DNA of 64,000 nt, taken from assembly GCA_934045075.1 (NCBI GenBank), contig OW203726.1, positions 19,156,988-19,220,987 on the forward strand. The letters run 5' to 3'. Shown in pieces: positions 53,301-63,012 of the stretch. Both the position numbers and the translations under genes were made by a program. Origin of the DNA: Yponomeuta sedellus. Its lineage: Eukaryota; Arthropoda; Insecta; Lepidoptera; Yponomeutidae. The notes beneath the pieces were generated by a model. That model had not been told where the DNA came from and searched no databases. It saw nothing but the letters and a program-made list of their open reading frames with translations. Position 1 is the stretch's first letter; every line of letters starts with the position of its first letter.

Positions 53301-56300
53301 GAAACACGTGTGAATACTCTTGCGAGAATTTATTCGAGCAACGATACCGTGTGAAGTGAACCTGATAGTAAATCGACCGAAGCTCTCTAACAATACGTGT
53401 GAAGCAACGTCGAACAGGCTTTAATTTTTTCGCTGGATGAGCTATTTCACATTACAATTTGTTTGATTACTTTAAGCGACTCTGATGATTACACAACGGG
53501 AACTAACGAGTTTCCAATACAAATACATGCTTAAATATATAAACTCACGCCTGTATGCCAGAGGGCTAGGCAGGGATCTACCACGTCCTACGCTCCCGTC
53601 AGATCTCTTTCGCTTCATCAATATTCATAGTCGTTGCATGCACCCACGCCGGTCCTTTTTATCTTGTCCTTTGCTAAAACATCCACTATTTGGGTGAACT
53701 ATGTCCGCGCTTATCCGCCCGTCCGAAGTATGTCAGAGGCCTATGAGCGGCTTGATTACTTTTAACAGTAAGGCTCGCCACTGTCTTACAATCCTCCACC
53801 AACACGGACTTGGCCCCCGTGGCGGAGCACGGCCTAACCTTCCTGCGGGGGGACATATACGGGCTGATATCGATGTCCGCCCTTATTGTGTCTTCTAGAC
53901 GTGTTTGCATAGTGTTATTGCATATTATGTAGTCCACTGCTGGACATAGCCTTCCCCTAATGAGCGCCATAGCGCCCTGTCTTCAGCTTGCCGCATCCAG
54001 CATCTGCCGGCAGTTTTTTGCAGATCGTCATCCCATCTGGTCGGAGGGCATCCTACACTACGTTTGCCGAGTCGCAGTCTCCACTCAAGAACACATTTAC
54101 TCCAATTGTTGTCGGTTCTTCGCGAGATATGGTCAGCCCAATGCCACTTCAGCTTGCCGATTCTCTGAGCTATGTCGATAACTTGGGTTCTATGTCCGAT
54201 GCATTCGTTACGAATCCTATCCTTCAGAGAAACTCCGAGCATAGCTCTCTGCATAGCTCGCATGGCATGGCACGTGTGGCATGCCGTTTACAAATAAAAA
54301 CCACACTACTTCTATATGGGAATTGCCCCCTGAGGAGCTGCCTTAATATTAAGTTCCCTGAACCGGTTCCGATGAAGCTTACCAATTTGGCCAACTTATA
54401 GCCTCTAGGCTAACCGTAAGCCCAAATGAACCGAGACACAGAAGCTACATAATTGCTTCAGATTGCGTAGGCAGACGGTGTCGTAACTCGGAAATCACCC
54501 TCGTAACTAAACTGGACCTATTGTCTTATGTAACGAGTTTATCTGGTTGATTGCCCGAGTGAATGTATTTCTTTTATTGCGATTTTATAATTGGCCGCGA
54601 GGCCGGACGTGTTACAGCATAGTTAAGGCTGCTTTTACTTCTTGCACCCATCTCGCTTACACATTAGGAAATTTTAATTATTGTAGAAGAATGTCACTTT
54701 TGAGAGATAGCTACATACTTACTAGATGTCTGTTGACGACCTCTGTGGCGTAGCGGTAGCGCGTCTGCCTAGCATGCAAGAGGTCCCGGGTTCGAATCCC
54801 GGCTGGGGACAAAAAAAAGACCAGGTCTTGGGTGTTTATATGTTTGTGATGTCATTGTTTCTTCCCACGACACAGGGTATCCTAGTGTGGGGCCAGAAGC
54901 AATGTATGTGCTTGTATGCAAATGTTATGTTATGTTTATGTAACGAAAGATACGAGATTTATATTTAGATTTAAATAAACTGTTTGTTTCTAAAATAAAG
55001 ATAGAAATAAATTAATATCATCTGTGGTACGTACTAGAATATCGTATGAAGATCATTTAAATGCGTTTGTTTTCCTATAACTCAAAAACAAAAATTTGAA
55101 ATTACGAAATATTTATTAACCATAAGATGTTACATGGGTACAGGCAGGACTTTTACTTCAATACACTGTTGACATGAGGACGCATATGAGGTTGACACTT
55201 TGACTTAGATTATTAATGAAGATGCATGTTGGCTTATTATAAGAAGTTTACAGATTTTTCACTGTCCCCACACTAGGCTAGGCCTGTGTTGTGGGCGAAC
55301 TAAGTGTGTAATAAGCCTAAGAGAAGGCCCGTGCCCTCGTGCCCAGTGGGATGTTTATAGGCTATTTGCAAGAAATGGTTTGAACTTCTTACACTACTAT
55401 TTCCTTGTTTGAGTAGACTAGCGCGGCGGAACTGAGATTGATGTAGAAACAAGAATTAATAAAGCTAGAAAACTTTTGGGGATCAGGGTAGCTTTCGCGT
55501 TGTTCGAAGATACGAGTCTTTAACTCCAATGTAAAATTGGTTCTCTTGTACGGTTGTGAGTCCTGGTTCGTGCGTTTAGATATCTCACACAGGCTCCAGG
55601 TATTTATTAACAAATGTCTCAGACAGATACTGGGGATATTCTGGCCACAAAAAATACGGAACCAGGACCTCTGGAAGTGTTCCGATCAGATACCTGTCCA
55701 CCTAGAAATCCTGGAAAGGAAATGGCGCTAGATAGGACATACACTACGCCGCGACAAGAGATGCCTGACCAGACAAGCACTTACGTATATCCCATTGGGC
55801 AGCCGAAAGAGGGCGGTCAAGGACCACCTGGAAAAGATCAATAGACCAAGACGTCAAGTCAATCGGCACTAGCTGGCCTGAATTTTTCTTCTTCTTTTTC
55901 TTCAATTAGAAGCTGCCGCGAACCACCGTCAGAGTGGAAATCTGTGGTTGAGGCCCTACGCTTTGCTAGGAGTTAAAGGACCAAAGAAGAGCAGCTAACT
56001 TTCTACAAAATCTCCATAATAGCCTAGATATTTTTCGGAATCTATATACTTTAGTGTATGCGCTAAAAATATGGTAGAAAATTGCATTTCCTCTGAACAC
56101 GGTAATTTTTAGTATAAAATTGTACTTTTTCGAGGCACACGATGTCTGTGGTGCACCAGTTATAAATCACTTTTGAAGCATCGATGCAGTGTTCACTTCA
56201 AAAGAACTTTCAGTACACAAATGCGGTCTATTTGCCCTAATTACCTATATCATTCTATGCAGCCGAGGAATAGATCTCACAGATGGGCGAAGGCTTTTCC

Positions 56301-59300
56301 CCTGTCACGCCAACTCTTTGGGTCACCTTCAAATCAAGTCCATTGCTTTGCGACATTTTTTGTAATATAATCGAGCCAACGGAACGCTAGTCTGATTTAA
56401 ATTTTTTACCCAACTTTGGCCACCACTTTGGGACCGCTTAGTCAAAATTATATTAATTACTGGTTAGAGTAGAGCATCTTTATGGATGAATTTTAAACTA
56501 TTTACTATATAGTACACGTATATAGACCCGTTTTTTACTGCTGCTCCGACTCTCCAAGGTTTGCTGGAAGAAATCTCTTTCAGAGATAAGCTCGCCTTTG
56601 TACATGTTATTTCTTATGTAATGTCCTGTTTAATGTTTCGTGTGCAATAAAGTATAATTATACGTCCTATTTTAGGGCGCAGGGAATTTTAAACTATTAT
56701 ACGCCCCATTTTAGGGCACAGCGGATTGGCAATTTCAAACGCTGAAGTATGGTATACTCCAGACACTCAGGTTTCCTCACGATGTTTTCTTTGCCGTTTG
56801 CGAGTGGTACCTATTTCCACTATAACACTACATTCATGATTCACTTAAATAAATTATAAGTTTTATCGGAGTCGGACCAGTCAGGGGAGCACAAGGTCAA
56901 GATAAAAGTTTTGTCCTACTTACGGTAGCGGCATCTCAATTTACACGGTGAAATAATGCAAGATGGCACGTGTATATTCTCTTTGATGGCACTAACAGAT
57001 TATGGGTTAAAACTTTTATTATGACGCTGTGCTCCGCCAGCAGGGGCGCTATTACGTAACTTCGTTACTGTATGGCCTTGCCCGGTTTACCTTACTCCGG
57101 ACTGTCAAATACCAGGCCAGTCGGAAAGTATTACGTAAAAAGTTTTTAAGTATATGAGGCTGGCCAGTTCTCTTTTTAAAAAATATGATTATTTATAATG
57201 TAAATTCCAGTTGGTTCCAATTTCAAAAATTCTATCCACATTTTTTGCGCGGTAATTTAAATAAGATAGGTATCGTGTCTCGTTGAAAAATGCATCTGCG
57301 CTGTGAACCATACATTACAATGTAAGGAATGTAAGTTTTTGCGATTTCATGTTGTCTCCTGAAACCGGACAAAGTGTACGATAGACCAAATAACATTCAT
57401 GGACTAGGCCCTTTCAAGGTAACCGTGAATCATTGGTTTGATGAATTAACAGCTAATTTCGCAAAACTTTCCGAGTGTCCCACGACTTACCTATATAATT
57501 TGATACTTTTGAAACGTAAAAAGTGTACCCAGTGTAGGTACAGTTACCTACTTACGTAACGGAGGGCAGGTTTCGTTACGATTTGCTCAGTTTAATCATT
57601 GTTAGCGTGGGTAAATGTCAAATTGCTTTAAATGTCACTCTATTCTGTCAAATGTCGTCGATCAACTCGCCTTCAAATAGACAACGTGTTTAAATTTTCT
57701 AGACAACCATATAGTTTGCGGTTTCTCATAGGGCCTATCCAAACTTATCCACATTAGCTGTCTGACGGGTTAAAAGTTCTATTGTTCTTATCACCCAAAC
57801 AAACAATCTTTTCAATACAATAATTTCTAGGGCTTTTAACAATCTTTTCTGTAGTTAGTTTTGGGCGTTTCTTTAGTTAGTCTCCTAATAAAATTGGGCT
57901 CGCGATCCCTATACTCTTTCTCTCTTAGAGAAGACCTGTGCCTACCGTATAGATGCGTAGATATAGACTACAACTGCGTCAACAGTAAAACCTAAATAGG
58001 TTACTTATGCAACCGATATCTTTTTCATGTGGACCGTCCAACAAACTCCGTGGGAACAAAACGGGATACATATCGAACCGTGCTGTTTGTTTGTTTGTTT
58101 GTTTGTTTGTTTGTTTGTTTGTTTGTTTGTTTGTTTGTTTGTTTGTTTGTTTGTTTGTTTGTTACGCTTTATTGCACAAAAATTAAGAAACAGAAAAATA
58201 ACTTAAATAACAGGTAAGTGTTGATGTACAAAGGCGGACTTATTTCAAAAGAAATTTCTTCCAGCCAGCCTAAGAAAGATTCTGACCAAAAAACAGAGAG
58301 CGGGAGATGGCAAATATAGCTAAACAAGAAAAATTAAATCTAAAATCACCTATTTCAAGTTAATAGATAAAATTGTGTTTTCCATGTAATCCTCATTTTT
58401 AACGCTCTTCTGTTGTCCTCGTCCTGTTGTGTAATCCTCATTTTTAACGCTGTCTCTCTTCCAGCAAGAGGCTGAAGGCGTCCCTCCGCACCTACTGAGG
58501 CAGTACCTTGCGCACGCGCAGCAACAGCAGGCACAACAGGGTGCGCAGGTGATCTCAAGACCTGTCCACGCCGTCGCGCCAGCGCCCGCTCGACTGGTAT
58601 GTTTATCATCATCTAATTTATCTTCATCATCATTATCAAAGTTTATAGTCATTCTTCCACGCACGACTCTGCTGCAAAATCTCTGAGGGTGGAAGGAAAT
58701 GCGGTTCAAAACGTGTAAAGCACTTTACAAATTTTGGACTAATTATGGTCTCCTCGACGATCTAGTTTTTGAAATGCACACCATGCTTTGCTTATTTCAT
58801 TCATTATAATGTATAATATATAAATAACATTCAGGTTTTCTCACAATGTTTCCTTACACTTGGAGAGTGTATTGCTACAACAAACACACAATAACATTGT
58901 TAATAGGTACTGAATAATACTAAAACTAATACAAAAAGTTTAGTTGATTCAAAACTTTAGTCGGTTTAATCTAACTAAGCTTAAGTTAAGTATACTATCG
59001 GTTTACAATATAAAACTGTTATTAGCCTTACTTATCATACATTAGTTTAAAAACGTTAAGGAACTCTAATAATAATAATACTTTATTCATATATTTGTTT
59101 ATTAGTTCATAGGCTTACAGACTAAGCCTAAACATAACTGGAATTACAAATAGATTCCTTGATATTAGAGTTAGAGCCCTAATAAGTTCAACCCGTAATG
59201 TCAGTAGGTGCAACCCTGGTCCCCTCGCTAGATTACCCAGTGTGGAGTAAACCAGTGAACTCTGTATTGCTATTGTTTTTTTTTCATACAATAGTAACAA

Positions 59301-62300
59301 AAAAGGATGACAAAGATCAATAACTTAACTACGCCCACAGCCGTACCAAGCCCAGAGCGAGCCGCAGTACCAAGCTCAACCTCAGTACTACCAGGCCCAA
59401 CCACAGTACCGGCCAGCCCCGCCCCAGCCTCAAAGGCACCAGCAGGAGCAAAAGGATCCCCAGGAAGACTATGACGTAAGTTTTTTTGCAGTCGAACCGA
59501 GTGATTGGAATCAATCACTTAAGTCACTACAGGTGCGGTCAGGTGCAGGGTGGGTGACCGTCCCGTGACTACCGCCAGTGGCAGTTTTCCGAGCGCTTCC
59601 GTGCTTGGCAAGGCACGTTAAGCCGTTGATGCCGGCTGTTATGTAATGGCAGTCGTTATGACTTGTCGCAGGCCTTATGGGCGGCGTGATAACTTTTTAC
59701 AGTAAGGCTCGCCCCTGTCTTACAATCCTCCGAAAACCTGGACTTGGCCCCCGTGGTTGAGTATGGCCTAACCATCCTGCGATCTAGGAAGAGACCGGTG
59801 TCCCAGCAGTGGGGATATACAAGGGTTGATATCGATTCCTATGTAATAGAAGGTGTAGTCGATGTACACTCTCACAACCTGAGAAAGGAATTTTTAGATT
59901 TCTATCTACGTCATAAGTTTCAGAAAATATTTACCCGAAGTGAACTGAGAAAAGTTGTGATATACAATTGACGTCATATTTTATGTTCTCTCTCATTCTT
60001 TTATGAGAAATCTGAAGATATTGGATTGATACTTAAGTGTTTACTTAGTGAATTTCTCAAATGAGAAACAGGATGTATACCACTTTATTTAAATTTGCAG
60101 TCAAAGCCAATCTCAAAGCCCTTTATTATTTACATTACCGCGCAGTTCTTGATATACCGGTTAGAGCTATCTCCATAGGATCCATAGCAAAAATGCATAG
60201 GACAACACGCGAAAATCGTGCACAAAAGATCTTTTTTTGATTTACATATAATAAAGTCCACGGAACAAAACATAATTATCATATACTTAATAAGGTAAAT
60301 AATGTAGGCCAAACATAGACCAAGTACAAACTAATATTATTTAAACTTATGACCAGAATATATTATAACCAGAAGAAAAAAAAATACCACGAAAAAATAC
60401 CTTTTTAGAGAAATTAGAAATTATGAAGTACAAATGAGGTCCTTGAGAAGTATGTGTCGTGTTACTTTGAATGAGAGGATACGTAATAGTCTGACTGATT
60501 AGAGAACGTTGTGGACTGAAAATGTTGGTTTGGACATGTGGAGAGGATGAAGGAAGACAGATTGACGAAACAAATATATATTGCGAATGTGAGTGGAAGG
60601 GCTGGTAAGGGACGTCCCAGACGGACATACATCGACCAGATAGGAGATGTATTAGCAAAGGCAAATATAAAAAGTACCCGGAACCGGCGTGCGTGCATGC
60701 AACGACTTACGAACGTTGATGAAGCTAAGGTGATCTGTCAGGATAGTGGCAAGTGGCAGTCCCTGGTCTCTGCCTACTCCTCTGGGATATAGGAGTGAGG
60801 TTATGTATGTATGTAAAAATACACGGTGCTAATTTCCATTCTCCACAATCTCGCCAGCCGCACCCGTCTTACCAGTTCGGCTTTGACGTGAATGACGACC
60901 AGTTCACCAACTACCAAAACCGCAAGGAGCAGCGCGACGGTGACGTCATCAAGGGCTCCTACTCCGTCGTCGACAGCGACGGCTTCATCCGCACCGTCAC
61001 CTACACCGCTGACCCGAAGGAGGGCTTCAAGGCTGAGGTGAGTAATGGACAATGCGGAAAAAAATGCGTGCCTTTTTTATTTTGAGTACCTAGAGGGGGA
61101 AAAAAGAAAAGACCCGTTTTTTTTCGATTTCTCCCTGGACACATCTATAGTGTAAAAATCAATCGCTGAATGTGTTGGTAAGCGCAAATCTCGAGAGCAG
61201 CTGAACCGATTTCATTAATTATTTTTTTAGAATATTCCTTGAAGTACGAGGATGGTTCTTACCGAGCGAAAAATTAAAGAATCGACTTTCAGGCGGTACG
61301 AAGTGCGCTGAGTCAGCTTGTATTTATTAATTACAGATTTTAGAAAAAATAAATTATTTAACCGGAAATGACGCAGCTCTCAGACTGTATGAATATTGTG
61401 CCAATGCCTGACAGACTAAACTTAAGAGAAAACAATAGGATGTTAATCTGTCAAACAGACTGACATTTTTTTTTTGGCGGTGATGACCCGAGCTAAGGAG
61501 ACTTACTATTATGGTCGAGCTGTGACGTCACACATAGGTTTTCGAATTTATTTTTTTATCTCCATAATTATTGAAGTAAAAAATTATGTATGTAAGATTA
61601 TGTAAAATTATGTAAGTATGTATCCTGTACTCTATAGAGGTTAATCTAGAAACGGAATACGAAACCACATATATTTTTTGTCGTATTGTCCATTGGCTGT
61701 CGGTTTCGGGATGCTAAGTAGGGGGCTATGTTAGAGAATCTGTGTTTGGGTTTGGTGGAGGACCCAAAAACGCAGCGGGATTCGCTGAGAGAGATTGGAA
61801 AAAATTGCGGACTCAGCGGGTTGGGCCGATGAGCTGTTTCCTATTTTTAGGTTTTCGTTTCAGTTTTCTATATTAATTATATCCTTCATCCTAGTTTTGG
61901 ACTAGGACTGGTGATTGCTTAAAATTGGGTTTTTGAAGGTGGCATAAGCGATATAAGTGCCCCAGCAGTGGGTAGATACATACAAGGGTTGATAACGAAG
62001 CGATATAAATCGTGGCGAACAATTAACAGAATGGATAGAGGTCGTAACTTTTAAGTTGATACTTACGTAAACTCACGCTTCTATCCCGGAGGGGTAGGCA
62101 GAGACGAGAGTTTGCCACTTGCCACGTTCTTGATAAACAATCGCGTACTACGACTAGGATTCACCTAATTTTAGGTTCATCGTATTGTATCCATGAGCCG
62201 CTATACTCACGAGTCTAGTTTATGTAAGAAACAATCGCGATGCGACCTGTTAAACGTAAACTAATATTATTTACGTTTGTAAATTAGATAAAGGCCTAAA

Positions 62301-62673
62301 CTATTAGCTGGTAGATCTACTAACGTCCAAGTCTGGTTCTGCTTCAATGACGTTAGCTCCTCATTTCTAGCTTTCCGTCACAACTCGCTGTCGGGTTCCT
62401 CAACGCTTTCACAATTGTCAAAGGATCGCCTTCAAGATCTCACTCATATCTAAAATGTTTCATAAAATATACGATAAAGTTAATCATAATAGTAATACCC
62501 TCGTCCCTCAGGTCTCAAGACAGCCTACGGACATTGTCGTGAAGATCCCCACGCCGAAGCCTCAGACGCAACCCCAGCACCACCAAGCTCCAGCTCAGCA
62601 GTACCAGCCCCAACAGCGCCAACCTCAACAAGCCCAGCAGTCTCCTCAGTACTACCGATACGAGCAACAGTGA
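50371..62673 (+). CDS. Cuticular protein with RR-2-like chitin-binding domain, five exons
   Basis: Encodes a 234-residue secreted protein of the chitin_bind_4 (Rebers-Riddiford) family, which binds chitin fibres in the exoskeleton. Coding exons: 50371-50466, 58465-58596, 59341-59475, 60858-61037, 62512-62673; every junction is GT-AG and phase 0. Exon 1 is the signal peptide (MLRQCVVLVMFGCVMA, cut before YPRP). Exons 2 and 3 are Q/P/Y-rich linkers (YLAHAQQQQAQQ; PQYQAQPQYYQAQPQY). Exon 4 is the RR domain (SYQFGFDVNDDQFTNYQNRK; RDGDVIKGSYSVVDSDGF; VTYTADPKEGFKAE), closer to RR-2 than RR-1 by its GSYSVVD and TADPKEGF text. Exon 5 is Q/P-rich and ends YYRYEQQ. Introns 1, 3 and 4 are stuffed with SINEs and LINE tails; intron 1 is 8 kb and contains a THAP exon on the other strand. 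Which named Cpr gene it corresponds to is not certain. Confidence 0.92.
50690..50790 (-). repeat. SINE 3' module
   Basis: GAGATGATTTATGCAGCGTC, CACGCCAGATGGGTGAAGGG and GACGCTGCAGTGCCTGGGAC repeat the left module of the SINE at 42245-42612. Confidence 0.65.
50875..51050 (-). repeat. Dispersed repeat shared with 61120-61325
   Basis: CTAGCTGACCCAGCGAACTT, TACCGCCTAACAGTCGATTC and CTTACCAACACATTCAGGGA occur inverted at 61120-61325. The end reads GGGTCAGCTAGT on the other strand, with CTAG at the border as in Helitrons, but no terminal hairpin was found; class open. Confidence 0.55.
51051..51743. other. Intron 1 of the RR-2 gene, left of the hairpin SINE
   Basis: No exon found, including no second THAP exon on the minus strand. 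A full CRE palindrome (TGACGTCA) lies at 51422-51429 beside a GGGCGG box, a small promoter-like patch without an obvious gene. Confidence 0.4.
51744..52272 (-). mobile_element. Complete hairpin SINE, 217-bp arms, 14-bp target duplication
   Basis: Element 51758-52258 between AATATTTGGCTTAC at 51744-51757 and 52259-52272. Its minus strand starts TTAAAAACCTATTTAGAGG and ends GTTAGTGCATT plus a 14-A tract, so the RNA was made from the minus strand. Arms 51803-52019 and 52044-52260 (the last two bases overlap the duplication) are complementary at 216 of 217 positions around a 24-nt loop. Each arm carries a tRNA-like unit (A-box side TGGCTCAATTGGTAGAGC; B-box side GGTTCGAGTACC) in opposite orientation. 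It lies in the RR-2 gene's intron 1 and at the 5' edge of the THAP gene's intron. Confidence 0.9.
52273..52465 (-). CDS. THAP zinc-finger exon
   Basis: Encodes 64 residues plus one base of a THAP domain, a C2CH zinc finger that binds DNA. Ligands are visible: C8 and C13 (CCAVPMC), C58 and H61 (FCEDH). The usual proline (NVPK, P29) and tryptophan (RRKW, W38) are present, as is the following phenylalanine. The exon starts at the ATG 52463-52465 and ends at a GTAAGC donor. The later part of the domain (the AVPTIF-type end) and the rest of the protein must be in further exons at lower coordinates, none of which was found. It is nested antisense in intron 1 of the RR-2 gene. It may be a cellular THAP gene or the start of a P-element-like transposase; no transposase core is visible to decide. 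The GTAAGC donor belongs to the 14-bp sequence duplicated by the adjacent SINE. Confidence 0.78.
52556..52601 (-). promoter_or_regulatory. CRE and E2F sites upstream of the THAP exon
   Basis: TGACGTCA at 52556-52563 and TTTGGCGGGAA at 52591-52601 are perfect consensus CRE and E2F sites, 91 and 126 bp upstream of the THAP start codon. The patch is CG-richer than its surroundings and has no TATA, as in housekeeping or cell-cycle promoters. Confidence 0.55.
52778..52845 (-). repeat. Retroposon 3' end, minus
   Basis: GTACTTTATTGCATACGAAAC and TAAGAAATAACTTGTACAAA; its plus-strand counterpart is at 56565-56665. Confidence 0.6.
52846..53729. other. Intron 1 of the RR-2 gene, middle
   Basis: No exon. 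A SINE core (AACTCACGCCTGTATGCCAG) lies at 53541-53560. TGTCAGAATTTGACAATTAG at 52924-52943 is found mirrored near 63187-63212. Confidence 0.35.
53730..53870 (+). mobile_element. 5S-derived SINE, 3' part
   Basis: ATGTCAGAGGCCTATGAGCG, TGTCTTACAATCCTCCACC, GGACTTGGCCCCCGTGGCGG, ending ACATATACGGGCTGATATCG. The promoter half is missing. Confidence 0.75.
53925..54263 (-). pseudogene. LINE polyprotein C-terminus and tail
   Basis: Continuous 112-residue minus frame: MRAMQRAMLGVSLKDRIRNE, IGKLKWHWADHISRRTDNNW, KRSVGCPPTRWDDDLQKTAG and LWRSLGEGYVQQWTT with stop, then the AATGAGCGCC ... CCAGCAGTGGACTACAT tail. This is the RT-linked C-terminus of an RTE-like element; endonuclease and RT are absent. 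Confidence 0.85.
54264..54740. other. Intron 1 of the RR-2 gene
   Basis: No exon or element recognised. Confidence 0.3.
54741..54960 (+). mobile_element. tRNA-Ala-headed SINE
   Basis: TGGCGTAGCGGTAGCGCGTC (A-box side), CTAGCAT as anticodon loop (AGC, as in tRNA-Ala) and a perfect T arm CCGGGTTCGAATCCCGG. The acceptor stem pairs at only about five of seven positions and a SINE body follows (GTTTATATGTTTGTGATGTC). Confidence 0.75.
54961..55409. other. Intron 1 of the RR-2 gene
   Basis: No exon or element recognised. Confidence 0.3.
55410..55885 (+). pseudogene. LINE RT C-terminal fragment
   Basis: The plus strand reads NVKLVLLYGCESWFVRLD, HRLQVFINKCLRQILGIFWP and LWKCSDQIPVHLEILERKWR, then continues in another frame with a CLTRQALTYIP-like stretch. 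This is the 'LLYGCETW...INKCLRRILGI' thumb region of RTE-like and related LINEs. Frameshifted and dead. Confidence 0.8.
55886..56564. other. Intron 1 of the RR-2 gene
   Basis: No exon or element recognised. Confidence 0.3.
56565..56665 (+). repeat. Retroposon 3' end
   Basis: GTTTGCTGGAAGAAATCTC, GAGATAAGCTCGCCTTTGTA and TTTCGTGTGCAATAAAGTA. Confidence 0.65.
56755..56835. repeat. SINE core fragment
   Basis: CAGGTTTCCTCACGATGTTT and TTCTTTGCCGTTTGCGAGTG, the core also present in the SINE at 42245-42612. A similar piece lies at 58830-58880. Confidence 0.6.
56886..57035. mobile_element. MITE of the GCACAAGG family, complete
   Basis: GGAGCACAAGGTCAAGATAA at the left and TTATTATGACGCTGTGCTCC at the right are imperfect inverted ends enclosing ATGCAAGATGGCACG and CAGATTATGGGTT. 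150 bp. Confidence 0.7.
57036..58083. other. Intron 1 of the RR-2 gene, right part
   Basis: No exon. Unassigned, non-repetitive as far as can be seen. Confidence 0.3.
58084..58275 (-). repeat. (TGTT)20 microsatellite on a retroposon 3' end
   Basis: An uninterrupted 80-bp tetranucleotide run (58084-58163) abuts ACGCTTTATTGCACAAAAAT and ACAAAGGCGGACTTATTTC, TTTCTTCCAGCCAGCC. On the minus strand it is the AACA tail of the retroposon, later expanded. Confidence 0.85.
59494..59833 (+). mobile_element. 5S-derived SINE in intron 3 of the RR-2 gene
   Basis: GAACCGAGTGATTGGAATCA to GATATACAAGGGTTGATATC. The GTTAAGCAAC box is largely lost (ACTTAAGTCACTACAGG) but GCGGTCAGGTGCAGGGTGGG remains. It starts only 19 bp after the exon 3 border. 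Confidence 0.8.
60005..60070. repeat. Fragment of the TTTCTGAATTGAGAA-type MITE
   Basis: ACTTAAGTGTTTACTTAGTG and AATTTCTCAAATGAGAAACAGG resemble the right half of the element at 62885-63012. Confidence 0.5.
60432..60792 (+). pseudogene. LINE polyprotein C-terminus
   Basis: The plus strand reads RSMCRVTLNERIRNSLT in one frame, then ERMKEDRLTKQIYIANVSGR, GKGRPRRTYIDQIGDVLAKA, STRNRRACMQRLTNVDEAK and WQSLVSAYSSGI. Recognisable RT-linked C-terminus of an insect LINE. It ends just 65 bp before exon 4 of the RR-2 gene. Confidence 0.8.
61120..61325 (+). repeat. Dispersed repeat shared with 50875-51050
   Basis: GAATGTGTTGGTAAGCGCAA, AGCAGCTGAACCGATTTC, GAGGATGGTTCTTACCGAGC and GGCGGTACGAAGTGCGCTGA in intron 4 of the RR-2 gene. 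Confidence 0.55.
61326..62511. other. Intron 4 of the RR-2 gene
   Basis: No exon. 61963-61995 is a 3' end scrap of the 5S-derived SINE (CCCCAGCAGTGGGTAG, AAGGGTTGATAACGAAG). 62068-62105 is a SINE core (AAACTCACGCTTCTATCCCG). Confidence 0.45.
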
Positions 62674-62831
62674 TCAATTGACCAATGAGCCCAGATTCTG
62701 CCCAGATCTTAGATTCTGTATAATTATATACAAAATTCCACATAACCATTGTAAAGTCACCTCAAGTTCACAAACTCGCTCACGCTAACATTTGAAGTCC
62801 TAGTGGCATCTATAGATTTATAGCATCTATT

Positions 62832-62872
62832 AATAAATACGAGATTAGTAAGACATTTTCAAAGCCAATAAA
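62832..62872 (+). terminator. Poly(A) signals of the RR-2 gene
   Basis: AATAAA at 62832-62837 and 62867-62872, 159 and 194 bp past the stop codon. Confidence 0.65.
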
Positions 62873-62884
62873 ATGATACGTTTA

Positions 62885-63012
62885 CGGCCGGTTTCTGAAT
62901 TGAGAATTTCGCTTGTTACCTGCAATGGTGTCTCTTCGATTTTATCAGAAGAGAGCTTTACAGCCCGATAATTAAGTATTTACTTAGTGAAATTCTCAAT
63001 TCAGAAACCCGC
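62885..63012. mobile_element. MITE with 21-bp perfect TIRs
   Basis: GGTTTCTGAATTGAGAATTT plus C at 62890-62910 is exactly mirrored at 62989-63009. The outer bases CGGCC/GGCGG pair in part. It follows the RR-2 gene's poly(A) sites. Confidence 0.75.

Noticed and set aside
54745..54816. tRNA-Ala(AGC) gene
   Set aside because: Good T arm and anticodon loop, but the acceptor stem has mismatches and a SINE body follows.
58084..58163. CRISPR-like regular repeat
   Set aside because: A pure tetranucleotide run without spacers, in a eukaryotic genome.
58029..58217. Open frame with repeated FVCL
   Set aside because: Translation of the (TGTT) microsatellite.
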